Positions 1 through 12,045 are shown, counted from the stretch's first letter. The stretch: 64,000 nucleotides of DNA from an uncultured Phycisphaeraceae bacterium (GCA_937899905.1 CALCCF010000041.1:43605-107604); one strand, 5' to 3'. Made by a program: numbers and translations. The notes: generated by a model from the letters alone, not told the origin.

Positions 1-1433
1 GTGGGCATGTGGAGGCCGAAGATCTCGTGCTCGACGAAGTGGGCCTTGGCGAGCTCGCCGCTGAGGATGGCCGAGACCATCGCTCGGGTGTAACCCAGCT
101 TGAAGCGGCTGCCCACGCCGTGCGGGCCGCCGGTCCAGCCGGTGTTCAGCAGCCAGACGTTGGCGTCGTGCGTCTTGATCCGGTCGGCGAGCATCGCCGC
201 GTATTCGGCGGGCGGACGCGGCATGAACGGCGCGCCGAAGCATGCGCTGAAGTTCGGCTGCGGCTCGGTGACACCGGCCTCGGTGCCCGCGAGCTTGCTG
301 GTGTACCCGTTGATGAAGTAGTACATCGCCTGCTCGGGCGTCAGCTTGCTGACCGGGGGCATGACGCCGAACGCATCGGCCGTGAGGAAGATCACGTTCT
401 TGGGGTGCTGGCCGACCGAAGGAATCACGGCGCCGGGGATGAAGTCGACGGGGTAGGTGACACGCGTGTTCTCGGTGATCGTGTTGGCGTCGTAGTCGGG
501 CTCGCGGCTGTCGTCGTCGATCACGACGTTCTCGAGGACGCTGCCAAACTTGATGGCGTCCCAGATCTGCGGCTCGCCTTCCTTGGAGAGCTTGATGCAC
601 TTCGCGTAACAGCCGCCCTCGAAGTTGAAGACGCCCTTGTCGCTCCAGCCGTGCTCGTCGTCGCCGATCAGGGCGCGATCCTCGTCGGCGCTCAGCGTGG
701 TCTTGCCCGTGCCGCTCAAGCCGAAGAAGAGCGCGACGTTCGAGCTGTCGTCCTTGGCGACGTTGGCCGAACAGTGCATCGGGAAGACGCCCACCTCGGG
801 CATGTCGAAGTTCATGGCGTAGAAGATGCTCTTCTTGATCTCGCCGGCGTACTCGGTGCCCAGGATGACCACCGTCTTGCGCTCCATCGACTGCGCGATG
901 ATGATCGAGCCCTTGACGCCCAGCTGCTCGGCCTCCTCGGCGGTCAGCTTGTGGCGGCCGGCGTTGAGGATCGTCCAGTCGTGCTTCCAGTCGGTCGAGC
1001 CGCTGGCGGCGCGGGTGCCCTGGCGGATGAACAGCGTGCTGGCGAAGAGGTTGTGCCACGCTTGCTCGGTGACGACGCGAACCCCCAGGCGATACGCCGG
1101 GTCGGCACCCGCGAAGCCCTCGAAGCAGTAGACCTTGTCCTGCTTGTTCAGGTGCTCGGTCGCGATGCGCTCGGCCAGCTCGAATCGCTCAGGCGTCAGC
1201 GGCTGGTTGACCTTGCCCCAATCGATCTTGCCGTGGATGGCAGCGGTGTCCTCGAGGTACTTGTCGGTGGGGCTGCGGCCGGTACGCTCGCCGGTCAGGC
1301 ACACCATCGCGCCGTCGGCGGCTAATCGGCCCTCGCCTGCGGCCAGAGCGTGCTCGATGAGGCGGGCCGGCGGCAGGTTTCGGAGGGTGCGATCGGCGGA
1401 AAGATCAAGGGAAGCGAGCGTCTGGCTAGACAT
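1..1433 (-). CDS. pckA: Phosphoenolpyruvate carboxykinase (ATP), C-terminus cut by window edge
   Basis: Converts oxaloacetate plus ATP to phosphoenolpyruvate plus CO2, the entry step of gluconeogenesis, in the cytosol. Reading the minus strand from the ATG at 1433 gives about 477 codons without a stop to the window edge. The P-loop GLSGTGKTTL lies near residues 238-247, the substrate/metal segment TEYAGEIKKS near 193-202, and a family-typical VGVFPMHCSAN segment precedes the P-loop. This separates it from the GTP-dependent family. A GGAG lies about 11 nt before the ATG. The ORF-track entry 9..1325 on the plus strand is its antisense shadow; the real gene is missing from the track because it has no stop inside the window. 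Confidence 0.95.
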   Translation of the reverse strand, partial: MSSQTLASLDLSADRTLRNLPPARLIEHALAAGEGRLAADGAMVCLTGERTGRSPTDKYLEDTAAIHGKIDWGKVNQPLTPERFELAERIATEHLNKQDKVYCFEGFAGADPAYRLGVRVVTEQAWHNLFASTLFIRQGTRAASGSTDWKHDWTILNAGRHKLTAEEAEQLGVKGSIIIAQSMERKTVVILGTEYAGEIKKSIFYAMNFDMPEVGVFPMHCSANVAKDDSSNVALFFGLSGTGKTTLSADEDRALIGDDEHGWSDKGVFNFEGGCYAKCIKLSKEGEPQIWDAIKFGSVLENVVIDDDSREPDYDANTITENTRVTYPVDFIPGAVIPSVGQHPKNVIFLTADAFGVMPPVSKLTPEQAMYYFINGYTSKLAGTEAGVTEPQPNFSACFGAPFMPRPPAEYAAMLADRIKTHDANVWLLNTGWTGGPHGVGSRFKLGYTRAMVSAILSGELAKAHFVEHEIFGLHMP

Positions 1434-1537
1434 CGGCGGTGCATCTCCGGGCCGGCGGGAACGGTGCGTCTTGGGCTCAAAAACGGTAATGGGAAGGGTA
1501 GGTCGCCGGCCATCGCGGGGCTAGGTGGAAGCGGCGC

Positions 1538-1565
1538 TTGCCACGGGCCGCTCGCGTGCTAGCGT
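1538..1565 (+). promoter_or_regulatory. Candidate promoter of tRNA-His
   Basis: TTGCCA, a 16-bp spacer and TAGCGT lie about 48 bp before the mature tRNA 5' end, on the same strand. The hexamers are partial matches to sigma-70 boxes, so this is a position-supported guess. Confidence 0.4.
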
Positions 1566-1612
1566 TATCGCTCGCTCGGTCCGGCGAAGGTCGTACCGGA
1601 CGGCACCAAGAC

Positions 1613-1687
1613 GGTGGCTGTAGCTCAGTTGGTTAGAGCACCAGGTTGTGGTCCTGGGGGTCGCGGGTTCGAATCCCGTCAGTCACC
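1613..1687 (+). tRNA. tRNA-His (anticodon GTG)
   Basis: The cloverleaf is complete. The acceptor GTGGCTG pairs with CAGTCAC (one G-U). The D arm carries AGCTCAGTTGGTTAGAGC, the anticodon stem CCAGG/CCTGG encloses TTGTGGT giving GTG, and the T arm is CGGGTTCGAATCCCG. A G at 1613 facing C73 fits the extra G-1 that is diagnostic of tRNA-His. The 3' CCA is not encoded (CACCCTTT follows), so it must be added by the CCA enzyme. Confidence 0.97.
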
Positions 1688-1717
1688 CTTTCCCGTCAGC
1701 ACGCCGCGATCGGCCAG

Positions 1718-2593
1718 TCAGCGAGGAGCCCGGGACAACGCCCGCTCCATCGCGGCGACCGCACGCTGTCCGTATCCGCCGCCGAACAGCACGGCGTGGA
1801 CTAGGAGCGGGTAGATCTGGTACATCTCACGGCGGTGCTCAAAGAAGCCCTCGGCGATGGGCCGCAGCTCGTGGTAGCGGTCGTAGAACGCCCTGCCGAC
1901 GCAGCCGAAGAGGCTCATGAATGACAGCTCGATCTCTCGGTCGGCGTAGTAGATCGCCGGATCGATGATGCCCGTGATGCGCTGGCCGTCGCTGAGGAAG
2001 TTTCCCGACCAGAGATCGCCGTGGATGAGCACGGGGCGCTCGTCGGGGGCGACGAACGCCCACGGGGCTCGCTCCATCGCCTCCGCCAGCCGGTGCGCGG
2101 TCCGAAGCCCGCCCGGCGGAAGCGCACGGCGCTGTTCGGCGAGCGTGGCGAAGTGCACGACCCTCTGGTGCGCGAAGAACGCGGCCCATGTCTCAACGGA
2201 TCTGTTGGGTTGGCTCAGCGGGCCGATGAGCGTGTCGCGTTCGTAACCGAAGCTCGGACTCTCGATGCCGTGCAGGTCGGCCAGGAGTTCCGCGAGGTGG
2301 GACTGGGCTGTTTCCGAGGCACCTGGGCTCCCCGGCAGGCGCTGCATGACGAGGAGGTCGGAAGCGGAATGCAAGACGTGTGGTACGGGCAGCGAGGTCA
2401 GCCGCGCGAGATCCACGAGCATGCTCGCTTCGATGCGCAGGTCGCCCGAACTGTCACCGATCTTGGCGACCAGCGGCCCGCTGCGCTCGCCTTGGCAGCC
2501 GACCACGCGCGCGATGCAGCCACCGTTCAGATCGTGCACGCTGGCGACCTGCTCGTTTATGGCGTTCGAGATTCGCTCGGCGACGCCCTGCAC
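1718..2593 (-). CDS. Fructosamine kinase family protein (APH fold)
   Basis: A predicted cytosolic kinase of the fructosamine/ketosamine-3-kinase family, which phosphorylates Amadori-type sugar adducts on proteins and amines so that they fall off (deglycation). At 291 aa it has the usual family length. The catalytic loop HGDLWSGN is near residues 191-198, the metal-binding IIDPAIYY follows at about 209-216, and a candidate ATP-binding Lys is at about 44 (LVAKIG). The start is a GTG; no clear SD is visible, and the PilZ-REC gene ends 38 bp upstream, so read-through from that gene is possible. The substrate cannot be read from the sequence. Confidence 0.82.
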   Translation of the reverse strand: MQGVAERISNAINEQVASVHDLNGGCIARVVGCQGERSGPLVAKIGDSSGDLRIEASMLVDLARLTSLPVPHVLHSASDLLVMQRLPGSPGASETAQSHLAELLADLHGIESPSFGYERDTLIGPLSQPNRSVETWAAFFAHQRVVHFATLAEQRRALPPGGLRTAHRLAEAMERAPWAFVAPDERPVLIHGDLWSGNFLSDGQRITGIIDPAIYYADREIELSFMSLFGCVGRAFYDRYHELRPIAEGFFEHRREMYQIYPLLVHAVLFGGGYGQRAVAAMERALSRAPR

Positions 2594-2630
2594 ACAGGAT
2601 TCTGGCAGGGCGCGAGTTCGCGTCGAGCCC

Positions 2631-3779
2631 TCAGGCAGCCGTTTTCGCGTGGCGGCACATCGAAGTGAGGGTGTTGATAGCCTCTTGGGCGCTCTCGATG
2701 GAGCCAGAGTTCTCGAGGATCGCGAGCACGTTCGATGCCGCCTCCGCGATGGCGTCCTGCCCGAGCAAGGGGCCGGTGCCGCGGATGCGCGCGCAAATGT
2801 AGCGAAGGCTCTTGTCGTCGTCTTGCTTCACGGCGACGGCGATCTCTTCGGAGAATTTTTGCAGATCCTGGGCGAAGAGTTCGGCGAGGGCCTTCAGCGA
2901 GGGGTCGGTTTCTTGGGGAGCCTGTGGCGTGTTGCTTTCATCCTCGGCACCGCGATCCAGGATGATGTACTCGGCCAAGGCCCGCAAGAGTGCGCTGCGA
3001 TCGATGGGCTTGGGGACGAATGCGCTGGCACGCGCTTCGCGGATGGCGTCGCGCGCGTTGACGGACTTGTCCCCCGAGATTGCGATGACCGGTGTGGCAT
3101 GCCCTGCGGCACGCAACGCCTGCACTTTCTCCTGCGCGGCGGTCGCATCCATGTCGAAGTCGATGAGCACGACGTCGAAAGGTTCGTTGAGCTGGGAATC
3201 CGCCTCTTTGTATTTCTCGACATGCACGAGGCGAAGCTTGGTCTCGGCGAGGTAGACCTCGATGAGCTTCTTCTCGATCTCGCTGCCAGTGACGAGGAGG
3301 ATGCGGCCGCTCAGTTCTCCTGGATCCACGTGTTCCAGAGAGAACGACTCGCTCAGTGGATCGAGCCGCACGTAGTCGTTAACGTCGATCTCTTTCGTGA
3401 ATCGCATACCCACGTCATGCACGCGGCCTGAAACGTGGCGACACTGGACGACGCTTGCGACCAGCCACTGATCGCCCCGGTCCTTGTGCCGCAGCTTGAC
3501 GCGGCACTTGGTGCCCACGTGCATGTAGGAGCTGTGTAGCACGCTCATCCCGCCGCGCGAGATGTTGCGGCACGCGACGCAGAAGCCGACGCTGCCGCCG
3601 CTCGGCTGGTAGACCTCGACATCAACGGCGTGCCGGCGATACTCGAGCCGGGCGTGGCTGCGCCGGGCCGTGCTGCCCTGGCTCATCTGGTCGAGCTCGT
3701 CCATGAGGACGCTGAGCCGATCGGCGGAGAGATGGAGTGTGTTGTCTTTGTTGTCCATACCGGACCCAACGCTCGGCAT
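2631..3779 (-). CDS. PilZ - receiver - degenerate HPt regulator
   Basis: A 382-aa soluble signalling protein with three modules. The N-terminal PilZ domain (about residues 40-145) has the c-di-GMP motifs RLEYRR and NISRGGMS. A REC domain (about 155-275) follows, with the candidate phospho-Asp in VVLIDFDMD and the conserved Lys in VPKPID. The C-terminal ~90 aa resemble an HPt helical bundle, but where HPt proteins have H-x-L-K-G this one reads CARIRGTG, so the phospho-accepting His is absent. It probably couples c-di-GMP and phosphorylation to a partner rather than relaying phosphate. The first ATG has GAGGGG 7 nt upstream; a second ATG (MDNKDN) is 7 codons later. Confidence 0.8.
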   Translation of the reverse strand: MPSVGSGMDNKDNTLHLSADRLSVLMDELDQMSQGSTARRSHARLEYRRHAVDVEVYQPSGGSVGFCVACRNISRGGMSVLHSSYMHVGTKCRVKLRHKDRGDQWLVASVVQCRHVSGRVHDVGMRFTKEIDVNDYVRLDPLSESFSLEHVDPGELSGRILLVTGSEIEKKLIEVYLAETKLRLVHVEKYKEADSQLNEPFDVVLIDFDMDATAAQEKVQALRAAGHATPVIAISGDKSVNARDAIREARASAFVPKPIDRSALLRALAEYIILDRGAEDESNTPQAPQETDPSLKALAELFAQDLQKFSEEIAVAVKQDDDKSLRYICARIRGTGPLLGQDAIAEAASNVLAILENSGSIESAQEAINTLTSMCRHAKTAA

Positions 3780-3895
3780 CGCTCGTCCCCTCGGCCTTGC
3801 CGAATATCGGCCCGAGGAGCGAGCATCTTGCGTCGAACCCGGCTCCCGAGTGTCAATAGTCTCGGTGCCAGCGAGTCGATCCCCGAAACAGGGGG

Positions 3896-8007
<4,112 letters not shown>

Positions 8008-8085
8008 GCGTCCTCCGTGCGTCTGGCGGCGTGCCTTGTGGCACCCGCAACGAAATCCTTTTCGCGACCGATCAGCGTAGCCGTC

Positions 8086-8745
8086 TTAGGACCGGCTTTC
8101 GGCCTCGAGCACCGCGGCGATGCGCGGCCCGTTGAACTCCAGGAGCCGGCGCTCGGTGGCCAGCGCGTCCAGTCGTGCGTCATGAGGCTCGGTGGGCACA
8201 CGCGGGGCGACCTGGGCCTCGAACCCGTAGCCAAGCGACAACCCACGACGGCGGGTGTCGGCAAGGAATCGGTCGTAGAAGCCCGCGCCGCGGCCGAGCC
8301 GGAACCCGCGCAGATCGAAGGCTAACGCCGGCACGAGCACGACGTCCACGGTCTCGATGGCCACTCCCGGCGCGTGCGGGGCGGGCTCGGGCACACCCAG
8401 CCTGCCTTCGACCACATCGGTCATCACGTCGCCAATCTCGGCTGGGCTGATGGGCCGAGCGTCCCAGTCCACCCGTGGACCGACCACCGAGATGTCTGCT
8501 TCCAGGAGACGCTCGATGAGCGCGCCCGTGCCCGCTTCGCCGACCATGGAGAGGTACACCATGACGCGGCGGGCGCTGGCCATCGGTGCCCAGGCCAGGA
8601 CGCGTTCGGCGAGTGCTTCGGCCTTGCGCTGCGACTCTTCCTCGGTGAGCGATTCCATGGCCTGACGCATCTGCGCGCGCAGGGACGACTTCTCGCGGGT
8701 GAGGTCGTCGGCTGGTGTGCCGCTATCCGGCTTGAGTGAGGGCAT
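8086..8745 (-). CDS. fau: 5-formyltetrahydrofolate cyclo-ligase
   Basis: Converts 5-formyl-THF and ATP to 5,10-methenyl-THF, returning a storage folate to one-carbon metabolism. The protein is 219 aa from the ATG at 8745 (GGAGGGG 7 nt upstream); the longer ORF-track version covers non-coding DNA. Family features are the N-terminal basic helix (KSSLRAQMRQAM), DVVLVPALAFD, the phosphate-binding RLGRGAGFYDRFL and the YGFEAQV segment. In many bacteria this gene (ygfA) sits next to the 6S RNA gene; here a structured RNA with its own terminator lies on the same strand about 240 bp upstream. Confidence 0.92.
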   Translation of the reverse strand: MPSLKPDSGTPADDLTREKSSLRAQMRQAMESLTEEESQRKAEALAERVLAWAPMASARRVMVYLSMVGEAGTGALIERLLEADISVVGPRVDWDARPISPAEIGDVMTDVVEGRLGVPEPAPHAPGVAIETVDVVLVPALAFDLRGFRLGRGAGFYDRFLADTRRRGLSLGYGFEAQVAPRVPTEPHDARLDALATERRLLEFNGPRIAAVLEAESRS

Positions 8746-8988
8746 GCTCGGCCCCCTCCGCGGGGTTGGGCCCAGGCGCGTGTCGTTGGGCTGTCGTGCG
8801 ATAATGCTCACACGAAGCCTATCGGAACGAGCCGGGGGGTGACTCAAGCCAACCTGGTGCCGAGTGCGGATTCTGAGCGCAATTTGGCTCAAGCGACGCA
8901 AGCCGACGGCGGTCGACATCGAGCGACACGAATCGACAGGTGGGTCTGCCGCTGCCGGGTCGTGGATCGTGGCGGAGCGGCGATCCCA

Positions 8989-9026
8989 AAGAAAAGCCCC
9001 CGGCCAGCTCCTCCGCCAGTCGGGGG
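8989..9026 (-). terminator. Rho-independent terminator of the RNA upstream of fau
   Basis: On the minus strand a stem CCCCCG/CGGGGG is extended inside by five more pairs (two of them G-U) around a 6-nt GGAGGA loop, followed by CTTTTCTTT. It lies about 240 bp before fau and about 155 bp after lepB, so it ends a transcript in the gap or acts as an attenuator. Confidence 0.72.
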
Positions 9027-9119
9027 ACCGCTCCGCGATCGCTGAGCAACCGGGTTTCCCGGTAGCCGAGCGTGGTCGCGCAGCTCTCTCGGCCGACTCT
9101 AGCCGGTCTGCCGCCGGAG
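8997..9119 (-). ncRNA. Structured RNA, 6S-like rod or fau attenuator (candidate)
   Basis: The ~123-nt minus-strand segment folds into an unbranched rod. An outer stem CTCCGGC/GCCGGGG is followed by CGGCT/AGCTG and AGTCGG/CCGACT. A central open region comes next (about 12 nt against 10 nt), then CGCGA/TCGCG and a long terminal hairpin ending in ACCGGG-AAA-CCCGGT. A large central bubble between two stems, placed just upstream of a fau/ygfA gene, is the architecture and address of 6S RNA, but 123 nt is short for 6S. The 3' arm can alternatively form the terminator hairpin, so a transcription attenuator is equally possible. I see no clear promoter in front. Confidence 0.45.
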
Positions 9120-9181
9120 AATGCCCAGAAGTGGCGGGTTTTGCGAATTCTTGAGGAATTCGGACGGACCCTATCGGATCA

Positions 9182-10867
9182 CTACCAGATGAACCGCAGG
9201 CGGCCGAATCCGGGGATTGGCACCGGCCCACGCCGTTCGACGGCTGGGAAGTAGACAAAGAAGGCCCGCCCGATCATGAGCTCGCCGGGCACGATGCCGG
9301 CCGGGGCGTCGAGCTCGGCGACCCATGGACTGGGATCGTTGAGCAGGCGGCTGTCCTGGCTGCTGGCCGAGTTGTCGCCGCAGACGAAGAAGTGGCCCTC
9401 GTTGAGCACCGCGAGTTCCAGCGCCGGGTGGCTGCCGCGGACGGGCAGCTGGCTGTCCCGGCCGCCGCGAGTCGTCTGGTAGTACAGGTCGCGGTCGAGG
9501 CCGAGGCGGTGCAATCGAGCGGGCCCGGTCAGTTCGATCGCGGGGCTGGCTGGCGAGTACGCGGTCGCGGGGGCGATGACCGGCGCTTGGGCGTCGAGCG
9601 GCAGGCCGGTGGCGAGTTCGTACCGCTCGATGGGCCCCCAGTCGTACTCGGCGTAGGCCACGCGCGATCCGCCGACGTAAAGCCACAGCGCCTGGTCGGC
9701 GTGCCAGAACTCAACCTCGGTGACTTGGCCGGCCGGCAGCGCGCCGATGTTGGCCTCGTCCATGGTGGTCCATGCGTCGGAGTCCAACCCATCGAGCGGG
9801 CGCATCTGGATGCGCGCGGAGCCGTTCTCGATCACCGCGCGGAACTCGTGGCCACGCGTGTTCACGTGCATCGCGAAACGCGCGAGATCCTGGGCGACGG
9901 GCTCGACGCCAGTGCGCACGCGGATGTCACCGACGCCGAAGGTCGGCGGCATGAGCGGGTCGAGCCGCTGGCCGCTGCTGCGGTAGCGTTCGTTGTAGGG
10001 ATAGTGGTCGACGATGGGCCATGCCTCACCGTCCCACGACAGGCGCGTCGCGCCGGGGCCGGTGTGCTCGGGCGTGCGGCCGTCCAGGCCCTGCCAGCTC
10101 GAAAGCGAACCGCCGTCGATGCCCACCGCGCGCCACGGCGGCCTGTACCAAACGAAGCCGTTGCGCACCGGATCGAGCGGCGCGCGTGTGGTCTCGTGGA
10201 TTGGCATCCACACGGCGCGCTGGGCCTCTTCGGGCTTGCGCGCAATGGTCCAGCCGTCCATGGCCCACGTGCCGCCTCGGCCGTCGAGATCGGCGCCGCT
10301 TGGGCGCGAGCTGGTCGGCCGCGTGAAAATGTCGCCATCGACGATGGCGAGTTGCTCGCCGGGCAGCCCGGTCAGGCGCTTGATGTAGTTCTGCGTCGGA
10401 TCGGTCGGGTTCTTGAAGACCACGACATCGAACCGCTCGGGCTCGAACAGGATCGGCAGGTACTTGAGCACCAGGATGCGGTCGCCGGCGCGCAGCCGAT
10501 CGATCTGGGCGTTGATGCGGTCGGCCGGCAGCCTCGATTCGGTGGCACCCAGCTCGAGCAACGCGGCCGGGGCGCTGGTGGTCATGGGGTCGGTGATGGT
10601 GACGCGTGATGCTGCGGGGCTGCCGCTGCTGGGGTCGCCCCACGGGCCGACCTGCCAGCGGTGGCCGGTCTGCTCGCCGACGAACTCCATGTGCTGGCCG
10701 AGGAGCGTGGGGGCCATCGAGCCGGTGGGGATGACGAAGGCCTCGATGATGAAGGCCCGGAAGATGAACGCCATCGCGAAGGCGATGATGACGCTGGAAA
10801 AGGTCTCGCGGATCGAGAACTTGTGCGCGTCTTTGGGGGGAGCCTTCTTCGCGGGGGTTTCGGCCAT
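9182..10867 (-). CDS. lepB: Signal peptidase I with large insertion
   Basis: Membrane serine protease that removes signal peptides from exported proteins, of which this window encodes many. One N-terminal TM helix (about 22-46) leads into the catalytic PTGSMAPTL (Ser50). The Lys-containing box YIKRLTGLPGE places Lys163, and the C-terminal GHFFVCGDNSASSQDSR is box E. At 561 aa it is about twice the usual length. The extra ~300 aa lie between the Lys box and box E and look like a beta-rich inserted domain. TACCCT ends 6 nt before the ATG and no SD is present, suggesting a leaderless mRNA. Confidence 0.93.
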   Translation of the reverse strand: MAETPAKKAPPKDAHKFSIRETFSSVIIAFAMAFIFRAFIIEAFVIPTGSMAPTLLGQHMEFVGEQTGHRWQVGPWGDPSSGSPAASRVTITDPMTTSAPAALLELGATESRLPADRINAQIDRLRAGDRILVLKYLPILFEPERFDVVVFKNPTDPTQNYIKRLTGLPGEQLAIVDGDIFTRPTSSRPSGADLDGRGGTWAMDGWTIARKPEEAQRAVWMPIHETTRAPLDPVRNGFVWYRPPWRAVGIDGGSLSSWQGLDGRTPEHTGPGATRLSWDGEAWPIVDHYPYNERYRSSGQRLDPLMPPTFGVGDIRVRTGVEPVAQDLARFAMHVNTRGHEFRAVIENGSARIQMRPLDGLDSDAWTTMDEANIGALPAGQVTEVEFWHADQALWLYVGGSRVAYAEYDWGPIERYELATGLPLDAQAPVIAPATAYSPASPAIELTGPARLHRLGLDRDLYYQTTRGGRDSQLPVRGSHPALELAVLNEGHFFVCGDNSASSQDSRLLNDPSPWVAELDAPAGIVPGELMIGRAFFVYFPAVERRGPVPIPGFGRLRFIW

Positions 10868-10873
10868 GGGCGG

Positions 10874-10879
10874 AGGGTA
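10874..10879 (-). promoter_or_regulatory. Leaderless-type -10 of lepB
   Basis: TACCCT is separated by CCGCCC (6 nt) from the ATG; no Shine-Dalgarno. Confidence 0.5.
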
Positions 10880-10945
10880 GGGGGGCGGTTGGGACGCGTG
10901 GGGTGGTCCCGGGCTGGTGCTTTGGTCGCGGGCCGCTGACCGACG

Positions 10946-10977
10946 CCACGGCGCGGCGGCGGACCGCCGCGCCGTGG
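10946..10977. repeat. Perfect 14-bp hairpin, 4-nt loop
   Basis: CCACGGCGCGGCGG and CCGCCGCGCCGTGG flank a CGGA loop. All 14 pairs are Watson-Crick. No T-run follows on either strand, so it is not a classical terminator. Confidence 0.9.
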
Positions 10978-10987
10978 CTCGACCAAT

Positions 10988-11231
10988 GGGGTTGTTTTAT
11001 GGCGCTCGCGGTGCTCGCTTGCGGCCTGGCGGCCGGGCGTCGGGGACGCCTCGCGGGGACATGCGCCGCGGCGCCCGCGAACGGGCTTGGGCGGATGTCC
11101 CCGCGCCGTTGCGCTGCGCTGCAGCATCCGCCCAAGCTGTCCGCAGCGCCGGGCGCATGCGGAGGCGAGGCCGCTTCTGCGGCCCGGGCGAAGCCCGCAA
11201 GCGAGCGGAGCGAGCGCCATAAAGCAACCCC
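10988..11231. repeat. ~244-bp imperfect palindrome (MITE/REP-like)
   Basis: The left end GGGGTTGTTTTATGGCGCTC reappears inverted at the right end as GAGCGCCATAAAGCAACCCC. Matching continues inward through GCTCGCTTGCGG and a shared CATGCGCC block to a centre where GCTTGGGCGGATG faces CATCCGCCCAAGC. It could fold into one giant cruciform or RNA hairpin. There is no transposase ORF and no target-site duplication that I can see; a degenerate non-autonomous element is the closest known category. Confidence 0.8.
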
Positions 11232-11240
11232 GTTAGGCGA

Positions 11241-11274
11241 GCACGGGCGCAGTCGTCTTCGACTCCGCCCGTGC
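11241..11274. repeat. 15-bp hairpin with one mismatch
   Basis: GCACGGGCG-C-AGTCG, loop TCTT, CGACT-C-CGCCCGTGC. Only the central C/C is unpaired. It sits 10 bp from the long palindrome and about 70 bp after the stop of the next gene. Confidence 0.85.
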
Positions 11275-11346
11275 GTCAAACACCCTTCATCTCTGGACGC
11301 GCAACGCGAACTCCTTTCGCGCACCGCATCACGAATTCATGCAGGC

Positions 11347-12045
11347 TCAGGCCGCCTCCATCTGCCCACCGGTCTGCCCGCTCTGGACTTCGTTACTGGG
11401 CACGCCCAGGCTGATGACAACAGTCGCCGTCCACGGGCTCACGCGCGTGTCGGTGCCGGCCTTGCCCACGCCCGACGCCGGGCGCTTGGCGCGGATGCGG
11501 TAGCCGGCCTGGGCCGTGCCCGCGGGCACGCCGCCGTCGAGCAGTTCGCGCGTGGTCACGGTGTCGACGGCGGTCCACGTCTGCTGGCTGTCGAGCGATC
11601 GCTGGACCTCGTAGTACGTGCCCAGTGCGAGCGAGCCCTCCCAGCGCAGCTCGACCAACCCCTGCGGGCGCAGGCCAATGGTGACATTCGTTGGCGCGAC
11701 GGGGTCGGGGCTGGGCGTCGGCTGGGCGGGCGGCTCCAGGCCGGCGGCGGCGTACACGCCAGGGTCGCTCTCGGCGCGGGCGTAGGCCCAGATGGTCGCG
11801 ATGAGCCCAGACGCGAACGCGCGCATGTCGCCGATGGCCTGGTCGCGCGTGGACAGGGCGTTCTCGGCGGCCAGCGCGGCCGCCTGCTGGCTCGCGTACG
11901 AATCGCGGGCGGCCTGCGTAAGAACGGTCGCCGCGTTGACCTGCTCAACCGATAACCCCACGGCCGCGGGATCGGCCGCCCACAGGGGCAGGCGTTCTTC
12001 GAGGTACTCGATGGGGGCGACGATGGGGCTCTTGGGGATCGACAT
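11347..12045 (-). CDS. Hypothetical protein, helical N-terminus plus fibronectin-III-like C-terminus (paralogue A)
   Basis: A 232-aa protein of unknown function with no signal peptide. The N-terminal ~115 aa are Ala-rich helix (conserved WAADPAAVGLS, ending in IWAYARAESDPGVY). A Pro-rich hinge (PTPSPDPVAP) leads to a ~95-aa beta domain with fibronectin-III features (VELRWEG, YEVQRS, AGYRIRAKR). It is clearly paralogous to the gene at 34634-35290, which shares WQADPSAIGL, the hinge and the beta domain. The start at 12045 is chosen for GGAG 7 nt upstream. A 21-bp tandem array fills the DNA directly upstream, as also seen before the paralogue. Confidence 0.72.
   Translation of the reverse strand: MSIPKSPIVAPIEYLEERLPLWAADPAAVGLSVEQVNAATVLTQAARDSYASQQAAALAAENALSTRDQAIGDMRAFASGLIATIWAYARAESDPGVYAAAGLEPPAQPTPSPDPVAPTNVTIGLRPQGLVELRWEGSLALGTYYEVQRSLDSQQTWTAVDTVTTRELLDGGVPAGTAQAGYRIRAKRPASGVGKAGTDTRVSPWTATVVISLGVPSNEVQSGQTGGQMEAA

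Larger units (their letters stand above)
8746..9181. other. lepB-fau intergenic region (436 bp)
   Basis: Both flanking genes are on the minus strand. The gap holds the structured RNA and terminator listed separately, and a perfect 7-bp inverted repeat CGAATTC-N5-GAATTCG at 9144-9162, 20 bp after the lepB stop. That repeat could help end lepB transcription but has no U-tract. The ~240 bp between the terminator and fau shows no ORF with an SD; the fau promoter could not be placed convincingly. Confidence 0.6.
10868..11346. other. Inverted-repeat-rich intergenic region (479 bp)
   Basis: Lies between lepB and the helical/fibronectin-like gene, both on the minus strand. It is almost entirely taken up by three hairpins: 10946-10977, the long palindrome 10988-11231, and 11241-11274. 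ORFs drawn through it on either strand start with nearly the same peptide (MxYGARxARLR) because the DNA is palindromic, so none is counted as a gene. Confidence 0.8.

Noticed and set aside
9-1325. 438-aa plus-strand ORF at the left edge
   Set aside because: Antisense to pckA; the minus-strand translation has all PEPCK motifs while this one has none.
9144-9162. CGAATTC/GAATTCG inverted repeat as lepB terminator
   Set aside because: Stem is only 7 bp, A+T-rich and without a U-tract. Kept only as a note in the intergenic entry.
10917-11227. Two small ORFs (one per strand) inside the palindrome
   Set aside because: Their similar peptides come from the inverted repeat; neither has an SD or a homologous pattern.
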